In this document: one piece after another, positions 35,012 to 43,288 of the stretch | Layout: every line of letters begins with the position of its first letter | Numbering within the stretch: the first letter of the stretch is position 1 | Assembly: GCF_003001935.1 (NCBI RefSeq) | Contig: NZ_PVNG01000010.1 | Span: 248,001-312,000, forward strand | Direction: 5' to 3' | Length of the DNA stretch: 64,000 nt | From: Nonomuraea fuscirosea | GTDB taxonomy: Bacteria; Actinomycetota; Actinomycetes; Streptosporangiales; Streptosporangiaceae | Position numbers and translations under genes: made by a program | Notes under the pieces: model-generated | Seen by the model: the letters and a program-made list of their open reading frames with translations, nothing else | Databases searched by the model: none | What the model was told of the DNA's origin: nothing

Positions 35012-35545
35012 GTGACCTGCACCACCAGTGACCAGCCATTGCAGCGCGCCTACCGTGAGCCAGTGGGGATCTCTCGGCTCGCGCAGCTACGCGCGCACTA
35101 CCAGGCAGCCCTGTCCACGGTCGGCATACCGCCAGCCGGCGTCCGCCCCATCCCGCCCCGCCCGCCCCTCACGGCCGCCGTGGTGGCAGCGTGGCTCGCC
35201 TCGATCCCGTGGCCGATCGTGGGCGGCGTCGAGCGTGACAACGACTGGGCGTTCCTCCTCGCGCCTCTCCCGATCGCTTCGCTGCTGTTCCTGGCGAGCC
35301 TCCCCACCCTCTTTCCGCAGCTCCTTCCCATGTGGCCGCTTCGGGCGGCACTGGCTCTCGCCATCCTCGTCATGGCGCTCACCGGCTGGGATGGCGGGCA
35401 GGTGCTCGGCGGTCTCTTCCTCGCCATCGTGTGCGGCGTGATTCCCGCTGTCACGGCGACATGGGCTGTCCTCCTGCTGCGGCGTCATGGTGCAGCAGAC
35501 GGGCAGGACCCTCAGTCACCGCCCGACGTAGACCGTCGCCCCTGA
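35012..35545 (+). CDS. Hypothetical four-helix membrane protein
   Basis: About 177 aa from GTG 35012 (GTG 35063 also possible; no clear RBS). Four hydrophobic helices: 'AAVVAAWLASIPWPIVGG', 'LAPLPIASLLFLASL', 'ALALAILVMALTGW' and 'LFLAIVCGVIPAVTATWAVLL'. N-terminal 35 residues are Pro-rich and cytosolic. No recognised family; probable element cargo. Confidence 0.55.
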   Translation: MTCTTSDQPLQRAYREPVGISRLAQLRAHYQAALSTVGIPPAGVRPIPPRPPLTAAVVAAWLASIPWPIVGGVERDNDWAFLLAPLPIASLLFLASLPTLFPQLLPMWPLRAALALAILVMALTGWDGGQVLGGLFLAIVCGVIPAVTATWAVLLLRRHGAADGQDPQSPPDVDRRP

Positions 35546-35572
35546 CTTGCGCCTCGGGGCGACAGGTACGAC

Positions 35573-36580
35573 TCAGGCGCGCGGTGGCTCTTCAGCCGCG
35601 AGTTCCGTTTTCAGCTTGATGACCCGCAGTCCTGCCTGTCGCCCGCGGGTGGCCTGGCTGGTGTCGTAGGTGAGCAAGGTAATTGCGCGGGCGGCCAGCG
35701 GTTCGATCGCCTTCGCCCTGTCGATGATCTCGTCATCGTTGATCGGCAACCGTGTGTGTCCTGGCGGGTCGAGGACAACCTCAACGGTTACGTCTATCTT
35801 GGCAACCTCGCCGTTGAGTCCTACCGCGCCACGACTGGAGAAGATGCCGTGCGTGGGGGAAACAAGCACCCGGTCTAGGACGGCGAGGGTATGCCCGGCT
35901 CGCCACCGGGTGTGGTTCTTGCCGTGTTGCTTCAGCCCGTCGAGCTCGTCAACGACCACCATGGGGAAGAGGAGGTTGACCGTCTCGTACTCGCGTGCTC
36001 CGACGAGGGTGCCGAAGTCGGTCTTGTCGAAGCGGTCGGTGTGCTGGATGTAGAAACTGGAGTCGGCCACGACGAACAGACCCAGGCTGCTCCAGTTCTG
36101 CACCTGGTCCTCGAACGCCTCAATCGCCTTCTTCAGGTCGTCTACCCGTTCGGCCAGCTCCGTGCGGACGACGTGAGCGACACCGGCGATCTTCGCGCTT
36201 CCCGGCATCCCGAACGTCGTGGACCCGATGATCTGTTGCAGAGCCCAATGCCTGCGGGTCAGGATCAGTCGATCGATGTCACGGGCGGTGATATGGCCTC
36301 GCAAATGGGCCGCCATCTCTGCAGACCAGTGCAGGTAACTCACGCACAGGTCGTCCGGTTCTTCGCTGAAATGACGGAGGTTGGTGGTCTTTTCCAGCAC
36401 GTAGCCCAGGGCCTGGCGCACATTTCGACGCTCCGCACCTGGCAGGAGGGTAATCAGCACCGCAACAGGATCGCAGGGGTGCGGCGATAGTGACCTAGGA
36501 ACGGCCGACGTAGTGTCTCCCATGCACGGTATGACATCGTCCTGCTGTTGCAGTTCCTGTTGCGATTCGCCCACGATCAT
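35573..36580 (-). CDS. PIN-domain protein
   Basis: 335 aa. The C-terminal part (about 165-330) is a PIN ribonuclease-like domain: 'LFVVADSSFYIQH' (first Asp), 'VVVDELDGLKQHG' (Glu/Asp) and 'TLLTYDTSQATRGRQAGL' (third Asp), the conserved acidic residues. The N-terminal half is helical and unrecognised. Start may be ATG 36580 or ATG 36523; neither has a clear RBS. PIN proteins are Mg-dependent RNases, often toxins; no antitoxin gene is adjacent. Last gene before the second att copy. Confidence 0.75.
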   Translation of the reverse strand: MIVGESQQELQQQDDVIPCMGDTTSAVPRSLSPHPCDPVAVLITLLPGAERRNVRQALGYVLEKTTNLRHFSEEPDDLCVSYLHWSAEMAAHLRGHITARDIDRLILTRRHWALQQIIGSTTFGMPGSAKIAGVAHVVRTELAERVDDLKKAIEAFEDQVQNWSSLGLFVVADSSFYIQHTDRFDKTDFGTLVGAREYETVNLLFPMVVVDELDGLKQHGKNHTRWRAGHTLAVLDRVLVSPTHGIFSSRGAVGLNGEVAKIDVTVEVVLDPPGHTRLPINDDEIIDRAKAIEPLAARAITLLTYDTSQATRGRQAGLRVIKLKTELAAEEPPRA

Positions 36581-36660
36581 GCAAGGTCGCCAAAGCGCAA
36601 TAGGGCCATCTACCAGGGAAGATGACCTGCAGCACCCTTAGGCGACCTTTCGCACCGGGA

Positions 36661-36704
36661 ACTCGTAATGAAGGGGTCTGGGGTTCGAATCCCCAAGGCG
36701 GCTC
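36661..36704. repeat. tRNA-Thr 3'-end copy (att site, second)
   Basis: 44 bp identical to tRNA-Thr positions 32603-32646, starting ACTCGTAATG and ending GGCGGCTC. Repeating only the 3' half of a tRNA is the mark of integrase-mediated insertion. It ends the first 4.06-kb element. Confidence 0.92.
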
Positions 36705-36710
36705 CCAACT

Positions 36711-36745
36711 AAAAGGCCCTCCCGGGAGATCCGGGAGGGCCTTTT
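36711..36745 (+). terminator. Rho-independent terminator after the second att copy
   Basis: Perfect 15-bp stem AAAAGGCCCTCCCGG/CCGGGAGGGCCTTTT with 5-nt loop, followed by T's. A related stem follows the third copy, so it probably represents the original tRNA-Thr terminator. Confidence 0.85.
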
Positions 36746-36762
36746 GCATGGGCGTACAGTAG

Positions 36763-36987
36763 CGAAGTACAGCTACGGGTTCTCACGCTCTCCGGCCGGT
36801 CGCGGCCAGCACCGCCCACACGCTGCACTCTGCCGGGCTGCCGGGCTGCCGGGCTGCCGAGCTGCTGGACGGCTGGACGAGCGGGCGGTTGCACCTCGCC
36901 CTGGTCCGTGACGGCGCCGTGCTCGCCCGCTCGGCCGTGGACGTGGACGACCACACCGGGTTCGTCATCGGCGACGACCAATCCTGA
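36763..36987 (+). pseudogene. Gene remnant without a start (unrecognised)
   Basis: A stop-to-stop frame ending TGA 36985-36987 reads 'ELLDGWTSGRLHLALVRDG' and 'AVDVDDHTGFVIGDDQS'. It has no ATG/GTG at its beginning and follows directly the att copy, so it looks like the tail of a gene cut off by integration. A short 8-bp tandem repeat (gccgggct, three times, about 36832-36856) lies inside. I cannot assign a family. Confidence 0.3.
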
Positions 36988-37086
36988 CGCCCGTCACGCG
37001 CTGCTGACCCGCTGATCACGCCGGCCCGGTGGATCTCTGTGAGGGTCGCGCCGTTGGCTCAGCCGCCATCCGCGCGGCACAGGGTG

Positions 37087-37944
37087 TCAGTCCTGGGCGG
37101 AGAGGACGCGACGGGCGGCCGCGAGCTGCTGATCCTTGGCCGTTCGCAGCGCCTGGAACTCGGCGGCGTGCGCGCGGACGGTGCCGTCCTGGATGCGTTT
37201 CTCCACAGCGGACCAGACGGAGATGAGAGCCGTCTCCGCCTTGCACCGGACATCCACCTGTGCCGCGCGGATCTCTTCTCGGGTGGGGGCGCCGTCGCCC
37301 GTCCATCGTTCGTCGGCGACCGCGGCGAGCGGATCGGTGTAGCGCAGGCCGTGCTCCCGCATGCAGGCACTCCATGCCTGAAAGACCCGCTCGACCTCCG
37401 GGTCCTGCTGGGACCGCTCGAACGTCTCCGTGATGAGCCGGTTGAACAACGCCTCGTCGACCTGCGGCGTCCCGCGTTCGAGGTGATCGCGCGCCTCCCC
37501 CAGGCAACTGCCCGTCTTGCCGTACGCCGCCTCCCGGGCCGCCGTCGGCAGGCGTCGCGTGCGGGTCTCCCGCGCGGCGAAGCGCCGGGCCACGGAGGGG
37601 CGGTCCGGGGGGACGCGGAACCCGTAGAGGCCGGCGACCTCTGCCTCCACGACGCCGTAGCGGCGCCGGTTGGGCGGTTCGACGTCGTCGGCCACGGCCG
37701 ATGGCAACACCTCCCACTCCATGCCCCGCCGCCGCATGCAGTCGCGGATCAGGAGGTCCTCGGCGGCCTCCAGGATCATGATGTCCGCCGGAGAGAAGTT
37801 GTACCTGTCGAAAGGCACGGAGAGCTCGCGCGCTTCCGTCCCTGGCATCGGCACCGGGGGCGCGGGTTCCGTTCCCTCAGCGGTGGCGCAGGCCGCCACC
37901 GCGGCCAGGAGGACCACCACCGAGCCCAGCAGCCGAACCGACAC
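37087..37944 (-). CDS. Hypothetical lipoprotein
   Basis: 285 aa from GTG 37944 with AGAGGAG upstream. Signal sequence and lipobox LLAAVAAC put the Cys at about residue 19. The mature part is helical, with paired Cys such as 'LIRDCMRRRGM', 'GSCLGEA', 'WSACMREHG' and 'VRCKAE', suggesting disulfides outside the cell. The family is unnamed, common in actinobacteria. It belongs to the second small element. Confidence 0.7.
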   Translation of the reverse strand: MSVRLLGSVVVLLAAVAACATAEGTEPAPPVPMPGTEARELSVPFDRYNFSPADIMILEAAEDLLIRDCMRRRGMEWEVLPSAVADDVEPPNRRRYGVVEAEVAGLYGFRVPPDRPSVARRFAARETRTRRLPTAAREAAYGKTGSCLGEARDHLERGTPQVDEALFNRLITETFERSQQDPEVERVFQAWSACMREHGLRYTDPLAAVADERWTGDGAPTREEIRAAQVDVRCKAETALISVWSAVEKRIQDGTVRAHAAEFQALRTAKDQQLAAARRVLSAQD

Positions 37945-37982
37945 GCGAACTCCTCTGGTGGGTACGGGGGTGGACGCTGTGA

Positions 37983-38345
37983 TCAGCCGGGCTTGATGGA
38001 GCTGGCCTTGTTGTCGAAGCCGTTGTTCGACAGGTCAGCGTCTTCCGACCGGGGTTGGGCCGTGTAGCCGTAGGAACCGGCGCAGCCGGAGGCGTTGTAG
38101 AACCGCACCCGGGTGTTGGAGGGGTTCCTCATGGAGCTCACCCGGTCGCTCAGCCTGCCCGTGGTCTGACACTCATTGCCGCTGATGGTGAAGACCCACT
38201 TGTCTCCCTTGAAGTTGTCGTGCTCGTACACGCAGAGGCTGTACTTGCACGCGAAGATGTCGGCCTGCGCGCTGGGGCTGATCCCCAGGACCCCGGTCAG
38301 GACCAGAGCTGCGACGCCGGCTGTGCGCATGATCTGCCGCTTCAT
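37983..38345 (-). CDS. Peptidase inhibitor family I36-like secreted protein
   Basis: 120 aa with signal peptide (1-28, SPSAQA). The mature part 'CKYSLCVYEHDNFKG' to 'VSSMRNPSNTRVRFYNASGCAG' matches the I36/beta-gamma-crystallin-like pattern seen in secreted actinomycete peptidase inhibitors. Four Cys would pair in disulfides. 38 bp after the lipoprotein start region on the same strand, so possibly co-transcribed. Confidence 0.8.
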   Translation of the reverse strand: MKRQIMRTAGVAALVLTGVLGISPSAQADIFACKYSLCVYEHDNFKGDKWVFTISGNECQTTGRLSDRVSSMRNPSNTRVRFYNASGCAGSYGYTAQPRSEDADLSNNGFDNKASSIKPG

Positions 38346-38544
38346 AGAACCCCCTTCGTCTGAAGATCGAAATCAGGCGGGATCATAGCCACATGAGGTG
38401 ACCGGTGCACCCGGAAGCCATATTTCGAGACAGCCTAAAAGGCAGGCGAAACGACAACGCCGAAGCTCGCACCATGGTACGAATCGGCCGGCTTGCTCGT
38501 CTCGTGCAGGGGATCACGGTTCCCCGGACCAGCAGGGAGCTGCG

Positions 38545-39009
38545 ATGGCAGGAGCGACGGAAATCCAGGAGCTGCGACCGCCGCTGTTCTCGATCTCCTA
38601 CCGACCCTGGGTGCGTGGCCGAGGCCGAGGACGCCGTCCAGGAGCTCGGCTGCGTTTCGAGGCATCCTCCCCCCGGCCTGCGTCGACCAGGGCATTCCTC
38701 TCGACGACGATCACCAGGATCTCGATCGACGTGCTGCGCTCCGCCCGGCTGAGCCGCGAGGAGTACGTCGGCGAGTGGTTCCCGGAGCCGCTGCTCGCCG
38801 ACCCCCACCGGGACCCGGAACGCTCGGTGAAACTGGCCGACTCGGTGTCGACGGCGGCGCTGCTGCTGGAGCGGCTCAGCCCGCTCGAACGCGCGGCCTT
38901 CGTGCTCCGGGAGGTGTTCCGGTTCGACTTCGCGGAGGTCGCCTCGACGGGCGCGTTCGGCCCACACCCTGGCGGTGCTCCACTCGCTGAAGCGGCGGCG
39001 ACCGGGTGA
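38545..39009 (+). pseudogene. ECF sigma factor (SigJ-like), frameshifted
   Basis: Starts as an ECF factor, 'EIQELRPPLFSISYR', shifts frame ('VAEAEDAVQELG'), returns for 'TITRISIDVLRSARLSREEYVG' to 'LERAAFVLREVF', then loses region 4. It is a close relative of the intact sigma gene at 58523 (near-identical 'ISIDVLRSAR' and 'EWFPEPLL'). At least two frameshifts and a missing C-terminus make it non-functional. Confidence 0.8.
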
Positions 39010-39323
39010 CCAAGCTGAGGTGACAGCAGCGCTGAAAGCAACGTCCCCACACCCGGACGCATCCGTGCCACCGTCCACACACGCCTGACCACTGCTCCGA
39101 TCACTCGAGCAGGGCGATTTCTCCGCCTGAAAGCGACGGTCAGGCTGCCGCGCCGCTTCCGGTGCTCGGGCCTGGCGGCCCTGCGCTCCGGGTCGGCTTG
39201 CCACTGGATATGCGGGTTGCTGTACAGCAGGGAAGTACAGCAACGCCGCCTCACGCAGCCTGATCGTCTCGTACGGCGTCACACGGTTGAGCAGCGGCGC
39301 CGGCTCTCGACCACGGTCCTCCG
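39010..39323. other. Gene-free gap before the third att copy
   Basis: 314 bp; no gene supported. Remnant of the sigma pseudogene's 3' side. Confidence 0.4.
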
Positions 39324-39371
39324 CTTCACTCGTAATGATGGAGTCTGGGGTTCGAATCCCCAAGGCGGCTC
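39324..39371. repeat. tRNA-Thr 3'-end copy (att site, third)
   Basis: 48 bp matching tRNA-Thr 32599-32646 with two changes (AAGGGG to ATGGAG). It closes the second 2.67-kb element. Divergence from the other copies implies an older event or drift. Confidence 0.88.
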
Positions 39372-39376
39372 CAGGT

Positions 39377-39410
39377 CAGAGGCCCTCCGCGAGATCGGGG
39401 AGGGCCTCTG
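39377..39410. terminator. Terminator after the third att copy
   Basis: 12-bp stem CAGAGGCCCTCC/GGAGGGCCTCTG, related to the stem at 36711-36745 (shared GGCCCTCC core). Confidence 0.7.
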
Positions 39411-39439
39411 TGTGTCTGAGTGAGTGACTATGCCCCCAC

Positions 39440-39741
39440 CAGGCGAGATCAGAAAGGTGCTCCTGGCTGGTCGATCCAGCGAAACCAAGCACCCTGATCG
39501 CCTGCTGGAACGGGCTCAAGGCTCGGCTAACTTGCGGGATACCACGCGGTCGGCGTTCCTCGTTCAGGAGACGTGCGACGTACTGAACGAGTGCTCCCGA
39601 GACGTCGAGCGTGGCACGATGGGCGATCACGGTGACTGTTCCCGCGGATAGGGATCGCAGCGCCTCGGGTGGTGTGTCGGCGAAGCCGTCGCTGTAGCAC
39701 CCGTGGCTGCCTGACACCTCCGGGCTCACCGCCAGTCGCAA
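39440..39741 (-). pseudogene. DUF6461-like gene remnant
   Basis: A TTG-started frame contains 'PPEALRSLSAGTVTVIAH', matching 'PEVLRSLSAGTVTASVF' of the intact DUF6461-type protein at 43289-43801, then loses similarity. Both N- and C-terminal regions are missing. Located just after the last att copy. Confidence 0.6.
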
Positions 39742-39818
39742 GGTTCGGTGCCACGACTGGAATGCGGCACTCTTCGCCCGGATGTCGATCCGCGGCGTGT
39801 CTGGTGGTACGTCTTCGA

Positions 39819-40790
39819 TCAGTGGTCGATGGCGGCCATGTTGTCCGCGTCGTAGCGCTCGCCGGAGGCCGGGGGCAGGTCGTTCAGGCGGGCGATGTGG
39901 TCGGCGGTGAGCTTGATGTGGTCGGCGGCGGCGTTCTCCTCCAGCCGGGCGACTCGCTTGGTGCCGGGGATGGGCGCGATGTCGTCGCCCTCGGCGAGCA
40001 GCCAGGCCAATGCGACCTGTGCGGGCGTGGTGTCGATCTCGGCGGCTACGGCCCGGACTTCGTCGACGATGCGCAGGTTGCGTTCCAGGTTGCCGTCGGC
40101 GAAGCGGTGGTTGGTGCGGCGCCAGTCGTCGGTGTCAAGATCGTTCACGGAACGGATGCTGCCGGTCAGGAAGCCGCGGCCAAGCGGGGAGTACGGCACG
40201 AAGCCGATACCCAGTTCGCGCAGGATCGGCAGGATCTCGGCCTCCGGGTCGCGGGTCCACAGGGAGTATTCGGATTGGACCGCGGTGACCGGATGCACGG
40301 CGTGAGCGCGGCGGATCGTGGCGGGGCCGACCTCCGACAGGCCGATGTGGCGGATCTTGCCTTCGGCCACCAGTTCGGCCAGCGCGCCAACGGTCTCTTC
40401 GACGGGCGTGCCGGGGTCCAACCGGTGCTGGTAGTAGAGGTCGATGTAGTCGGTGCCCAGGCGCTTCAGTGATCCCTCCACGGCCAGGCGGATGTTGGCC
40501 GGCGTGCTGTCCGGGGCCGTGCCACCGAGGTGGGAGATCAGTCCGAACTTGGTCGCCAGCACGACCTCGTCCCGGCGCCCCTGCACGGCCCGGCGGACCA
40601 GCTCCTCGTTGATGAAGGGGCCGTACGCCTCAGCGGTGTCGATATGGGTGACCCCGAGGTCCAGGGCGCGGTGGATCGTGCGGATCGACTCGTCGTCGAA
40701 CTGGCCGGCGCCGGTGTAGAACGCCGACATTCCCATGGCTCCGAGACCGATGCGCGAGACCTTGAGGCTGCCGAGCGAAACGGTTTTCAT
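39819..40790 (-). CDS. Aldo/keto reductase (AKR13/YajO-like)
   Basis: 323 aa from ATG 40790 with AAGGGAAG upstream. Shows LGAMGMSAFY, THIDTAEAYG (catalytic Asp/Tyr), VLATKFG (Lys), and DLYYQHRLDP (His). The end 'AWLLAEGDDIAPIPGTKR' is the cofactor-phosphate clamp. Divergent from a TetR gene; a 12-bp inverted repeat lies between, so this reductase is the likely target. Confidence 0.93.
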   Translation of the reverse strand: MKTVSLGSLKVSRIGLGAMGMSAFYTGAGQFDDESIRTIHRALDLGVTHIDTAEAYGPFINEELVRRAVQGRRDEVVLATKFGLISHLGGTAPDSTPANIRLAVEGSLKRLGTDYIDLYYQHRLDPGTPVEETVGALAELVAEGKIRHIGLSEVGPATIRRAHAVHPVTAVQSEYSLWTRDPEAEILPILRELGIGFVPYSPLGRGFLTGSIRSVNDLDTDDWRRTNHRFADGNLERNLRIVDEVRAVAAEIDTTPAQVALAWLLAEGDDIAPIPGTKRVARLEENAAADHIKLTADHIARLNDLPPASGERYDADNMAAIDH

Positions 40791-40813
40791 GGCGCGGACT
40801 TCCCTTCTCATCT

Positions 40814-40870
40814 ACTTAAGTACCGTTCGGTTCAGAACTCTAGCACATCAAGACTGATCGGTACTTAAGT
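40814..40870. promoter_or_regulatory. Operator-like inverted repeats between AKR and TetR genes
   Basis: Perfect 12-bp inverted repeat ACTTAAGTACCG (40814-40825)/CGGTACTTAAGT (40859-40870) with a 33-bp spacer. A second dyad GTACC-gaca-GGTAC sits at 40908-40921, immediately before the TetR gene. Both resemble TetR-family operators; binding is inferred. Confidence 0.6.
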
Positions 40871-40930
40871 TCGTTCGCCGCCCATGTGGGAGGGTCAACG
40901 TAGATCTGTACCGACAGGTACGCTTCTGGC

Positions 40931-41536
40931 ATGGGCGACTCCCGTAGGGCCGTCATGGGCCGGCCTCGAGAATTCGACATCGACCAGGCGCTGGAACGCG
41001 CGATGCGGGTGTTCTGGGCCCGAGGGTACGAAGGTGCGAGCCTCGCTGAACTGACCGGCGCCATGGGGATCACCAAGACGAGCATGTACGCGGCCTTCGG
41101 CAACAAGGAGCAGTTGTTCCGTAAGGCCCTTCAGCGCTACGGCGCGGGGCCGGCCGCCTATGCCACGCGCGCCCTGGAGGAGCCCACCGCACGGGCGGTG
41201 GCCTTGGCGTTCCTCCGCGGAGCGGTCTGCACCACGACTCCTCCCGACGGTCCGTCCGGGTGCCTGACCGTGCAGGGCGCGCTGGCGTCGAGCGACGAGA
41301 GCCGGGCCGTCCACGACCTGCTTGTCGAGTGGCGCAACGACGCGGGGGTCCGGCTTGAGGAGCGCTTCCGGCGTGCCGTCGACGAGGGTGATCTTCCGCG
41401 TGACGCCGACCCGCGGCGTCTTGCCCGGTTCATTATGACGATGGGTTTCGGCATCGCGGTGCAGGCCGCCAACGGCCTCGGTCCTGCTGAGCTCGATGAG
41501 ATCGTCGACGCGGCGTTGCTCGGCTGGCCCGCATAG
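40931..41536 (+). CDS. TetR/AcrR family transcriptional regulator
   Basis: 201 aa. HTH 'RAMRVFWARGYEGASLAELTGAMGITKTSMYAAFGNKE' is classical TetR; the C-terminus is the family's ligand-binding helical bundle ('LLGWPA' end), similar to the AcrR-type with 'GGCLTVQGAL'-like Cys segment ('SGCLTVQGAL'). Divergent from an aldo/keto reductase and preceded by a dyad operator. Confidence 0.92.
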   Translation: MGDSRRAVMGRPREFDIDQALERAMRVFWARGYEGASLAELTGAMGITKTSMYAAFGNKEQLFRKALQRYGAGPAAYATRALEEPTARAVALAFLRGAVCTTTPPDGPSGCLTVQGALASSDESRAVHDLLVEWRNDAGVRLEERFRRAVDEGDLPRDADPRRLARFIMTMGFGIAVQAANGLGPAELDEIVDAALLGWPA

Positions 41537-41737
41537 CGGCTGCAACCCTGCGCTCGCGCCGATGAGACACTCTCCGCGCATGAGGGCCATGACGGTGCGG
41601 CAAAACTTCGGTACCGTTTGGAACAGAAGTTTTCGAGCAGTGGTTCCTTCCCTTGCCGACGTACCGCGACGAAACCGTCAAGAGCCGTCGCGAAACACTG
41701 AGCCTGACCCCCGCTCCGGGAGTTGAAACAGGAGATC

Positions 41738-42099
41738 ATGTCCGACACCGACCTGCGCTGCATCGGGGTGCTCAACGCACACGTGATCAGCAACGACGAG
41801 ACCGTCCTGAACGGCGAGCCAGGCGCTCGGGACCAGGGCATCGCTGTGCTGAACGGCGACATCGACGCGGTTCCCGACTTTCACGGGGAGCCCCGGGAGA
41901 TCGCGGTCGGTGGTGATCGCCTGCTCGCCCGTCTGACCAACCCGGGCACGCCTGCCAGGAGTGGCTCGGCGTGGCTCCCGCCGCCGCCTCGTTCGAGATC
42001 GTCGCGTACGCCATTTATCAGGTTCGTGACGGGCGGCGGTTCGTGCACATGACGGCCCCGCACGGCGCCGAGACCCTGAGGCGGCAGTTCGGTGGCTGA
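41738..42099 (+). pseudogene. SnoaL-like ester cyclase, frameshifted
   Basis: ATG 41738 with AACAGGAG upstream. First frame runs to about 41945 ('GGDRLLARLTNPGT'), then continues in another frame as 'EWLGVAPAAASFEIVAYAIYQVRDG', typical of the SnoaL/ester-cyclase fold, to TGA 42099. A single-base indel near 41940-41955 would restore the frame. Overlaps the next gene's GTG by 8 bp, so it was probably an operon with it. Confidence 0.65.
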
Positions 42100-43192
42100 C
42101 CTCCGTAAGCCGATCGGCGTCGGCATCGTCGGCCTGAGCGCCACGGGAGGCTGGGCGGCCGGGGCTCACCTGCCCGCGCTGCGAGCCGTCGACGGGATGG
42201 AGCTTCGCGCGTTGGCGGCGAGCTCAGAAGCTTCGGCGCGGGCCGCGGGAGCGGCGTATGGCGTGCCCGCGTACACGTCGGTCGAGCAGCTCGCCGGCGA
42301 CGAGAACGTCGACCTCGTCGTTGTCGCCGTCAAAGTGCCCCGGCATCGCGAGCTCGTGTTGCCCGTGCTGAAGGCGGGGGTGCCGGTGCTCTCCGAGTGG
42401 CCGCTCGCCGTCGACCTGCACGAGGCCGAGGAGATGGAGCGTGCCGCCGGGGCCACGCGCACCTTCGTCGGTCTTCAGGGACGTTCCTCGCCTACCTTCC
42501 GCCGGCTGGCCGACCTCGTGTCCGAAGGATTCGTTGGGGAAACGCTCTCCGCCACCGTCGTGGCGTCTTCGACCGAATGGGGCACTCCGGTGTCTCAGAA
42601 CATGGTCTACACGCTCGACCGCAAGCTCGGGGCCACGATGCTGACCATCGCGTTCGGACACGCGATCGACCTGGTGTCGATGGTCGTCGGCGAGCTTCAG
42701 GACGTGGTCGCTACGACCGCGACCCGGCGCCGCCAGGTTCCCCTGGGGCGCACCGGGCAGGTCGTTCCGATGACCGCCGAGGACCAGATCGCGATCTCGG
42801 GCACCGTGGCGGGCGGGGCGATCCTGTCCGTCCACCACCGTGGTGGCGCGGCATCGGGTGCAGGGTTCTCGCTGATCATCGACGGAACGGAGGGGAGACT
42901 CGAGGTCACCGCCGCCGAGTTCCCGCACATCGGTCCGGTCACGGTGCGTGGCACACGCGGCGACGGCCGGCCTACGAAGCTCACGCTGCCCAGCGGCTAC
43001 GACGACTATCCCGCTTTGGCCGGGACAGTGATCCACACGCTGGTGCACGCCTACGCCGCGATCCGGGACGACCTCGTCCACGGAACGGCTGTCGCCCCGG
43101 ACTTCGCCCACGCCGTCAAGCGCCACCGCCTTCTTGACGCGATCGTACGGTCCGCCGCCACAGGCCGACGCGTAGCGGTTGATGGTGCGTGA
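42092..43192 (+). CDS. Gfo/Idh/MocA family oxidoreductase
   Basis: 366-aa NAD(P)-dependent oxidoreductase. N-terminal Rossmann motif 'GVGIVGLSATGGWAAGAH', then 'VVVAVKVPRHRELVLPVL' and 'VLSEWPLAVDLHEAEEM' (the EKP-like motif is here EWP). The C-terminal alpha/beta domain is present in full. The Lys of EKP replaced by Trp may mean an altered or lost catalytic function, as seen in galactose-repressor-like (Gal80) members. Substrate unknown. Confidence 0.87.
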   Translation: MADLRKPIGVGIVGLSATGGWAAGAHLPALRAVDGMELRALAASSEASARAAGAAYGVPAYTSVEQLAGDENVDLVVVAVKVPRHRELVLPVLKAGVPVLSEWPLAVDLHEAEEMERAAGATRTFVGLQGRSSPTFRRLADLVSEGFVGETLSATVVASSTEWGTPVSQNMVYTLDRKLGATMLTIAFGHAIDLVSMVVGELQDVVATTATRRRQVPLGRTGQVVPMTAEDQIAISGTVAGGAILSVHHRGGAASGAGFSLIIDGTEGRLEVTAAEFPHIGPVTVRGTRGDGRPTKLTLPSGYDDYPALAGTVIHTLVHAYAAIRDDLVHGTAVAPDFAHAVKRHRLLDAIVRSAATGRRVAVDGA

Positions 43193-43288
43193 CCTGGGGT
43201 TACCGGGTGAGTCCTGCGGACTTCTCGGAGACCAGGCCGGCGATGGCGTTGAGGGGCTCCGGCGTTGGGAGGCGACAGCGAGGTGGAG

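Noticed and set aside
36495..36749. Reading frame on the minus strand through the att copy with 'EPPWGFEPQTPSLRV'
   Set aside because: This peptide arises from reading across a tRNA; it is a common false gene.
39279..39488. Minus-strand frame through the third att copy with the same 'PPWGFEPQTPSLRV'
   Set aside because: Also the translation of a tRNA fragment.
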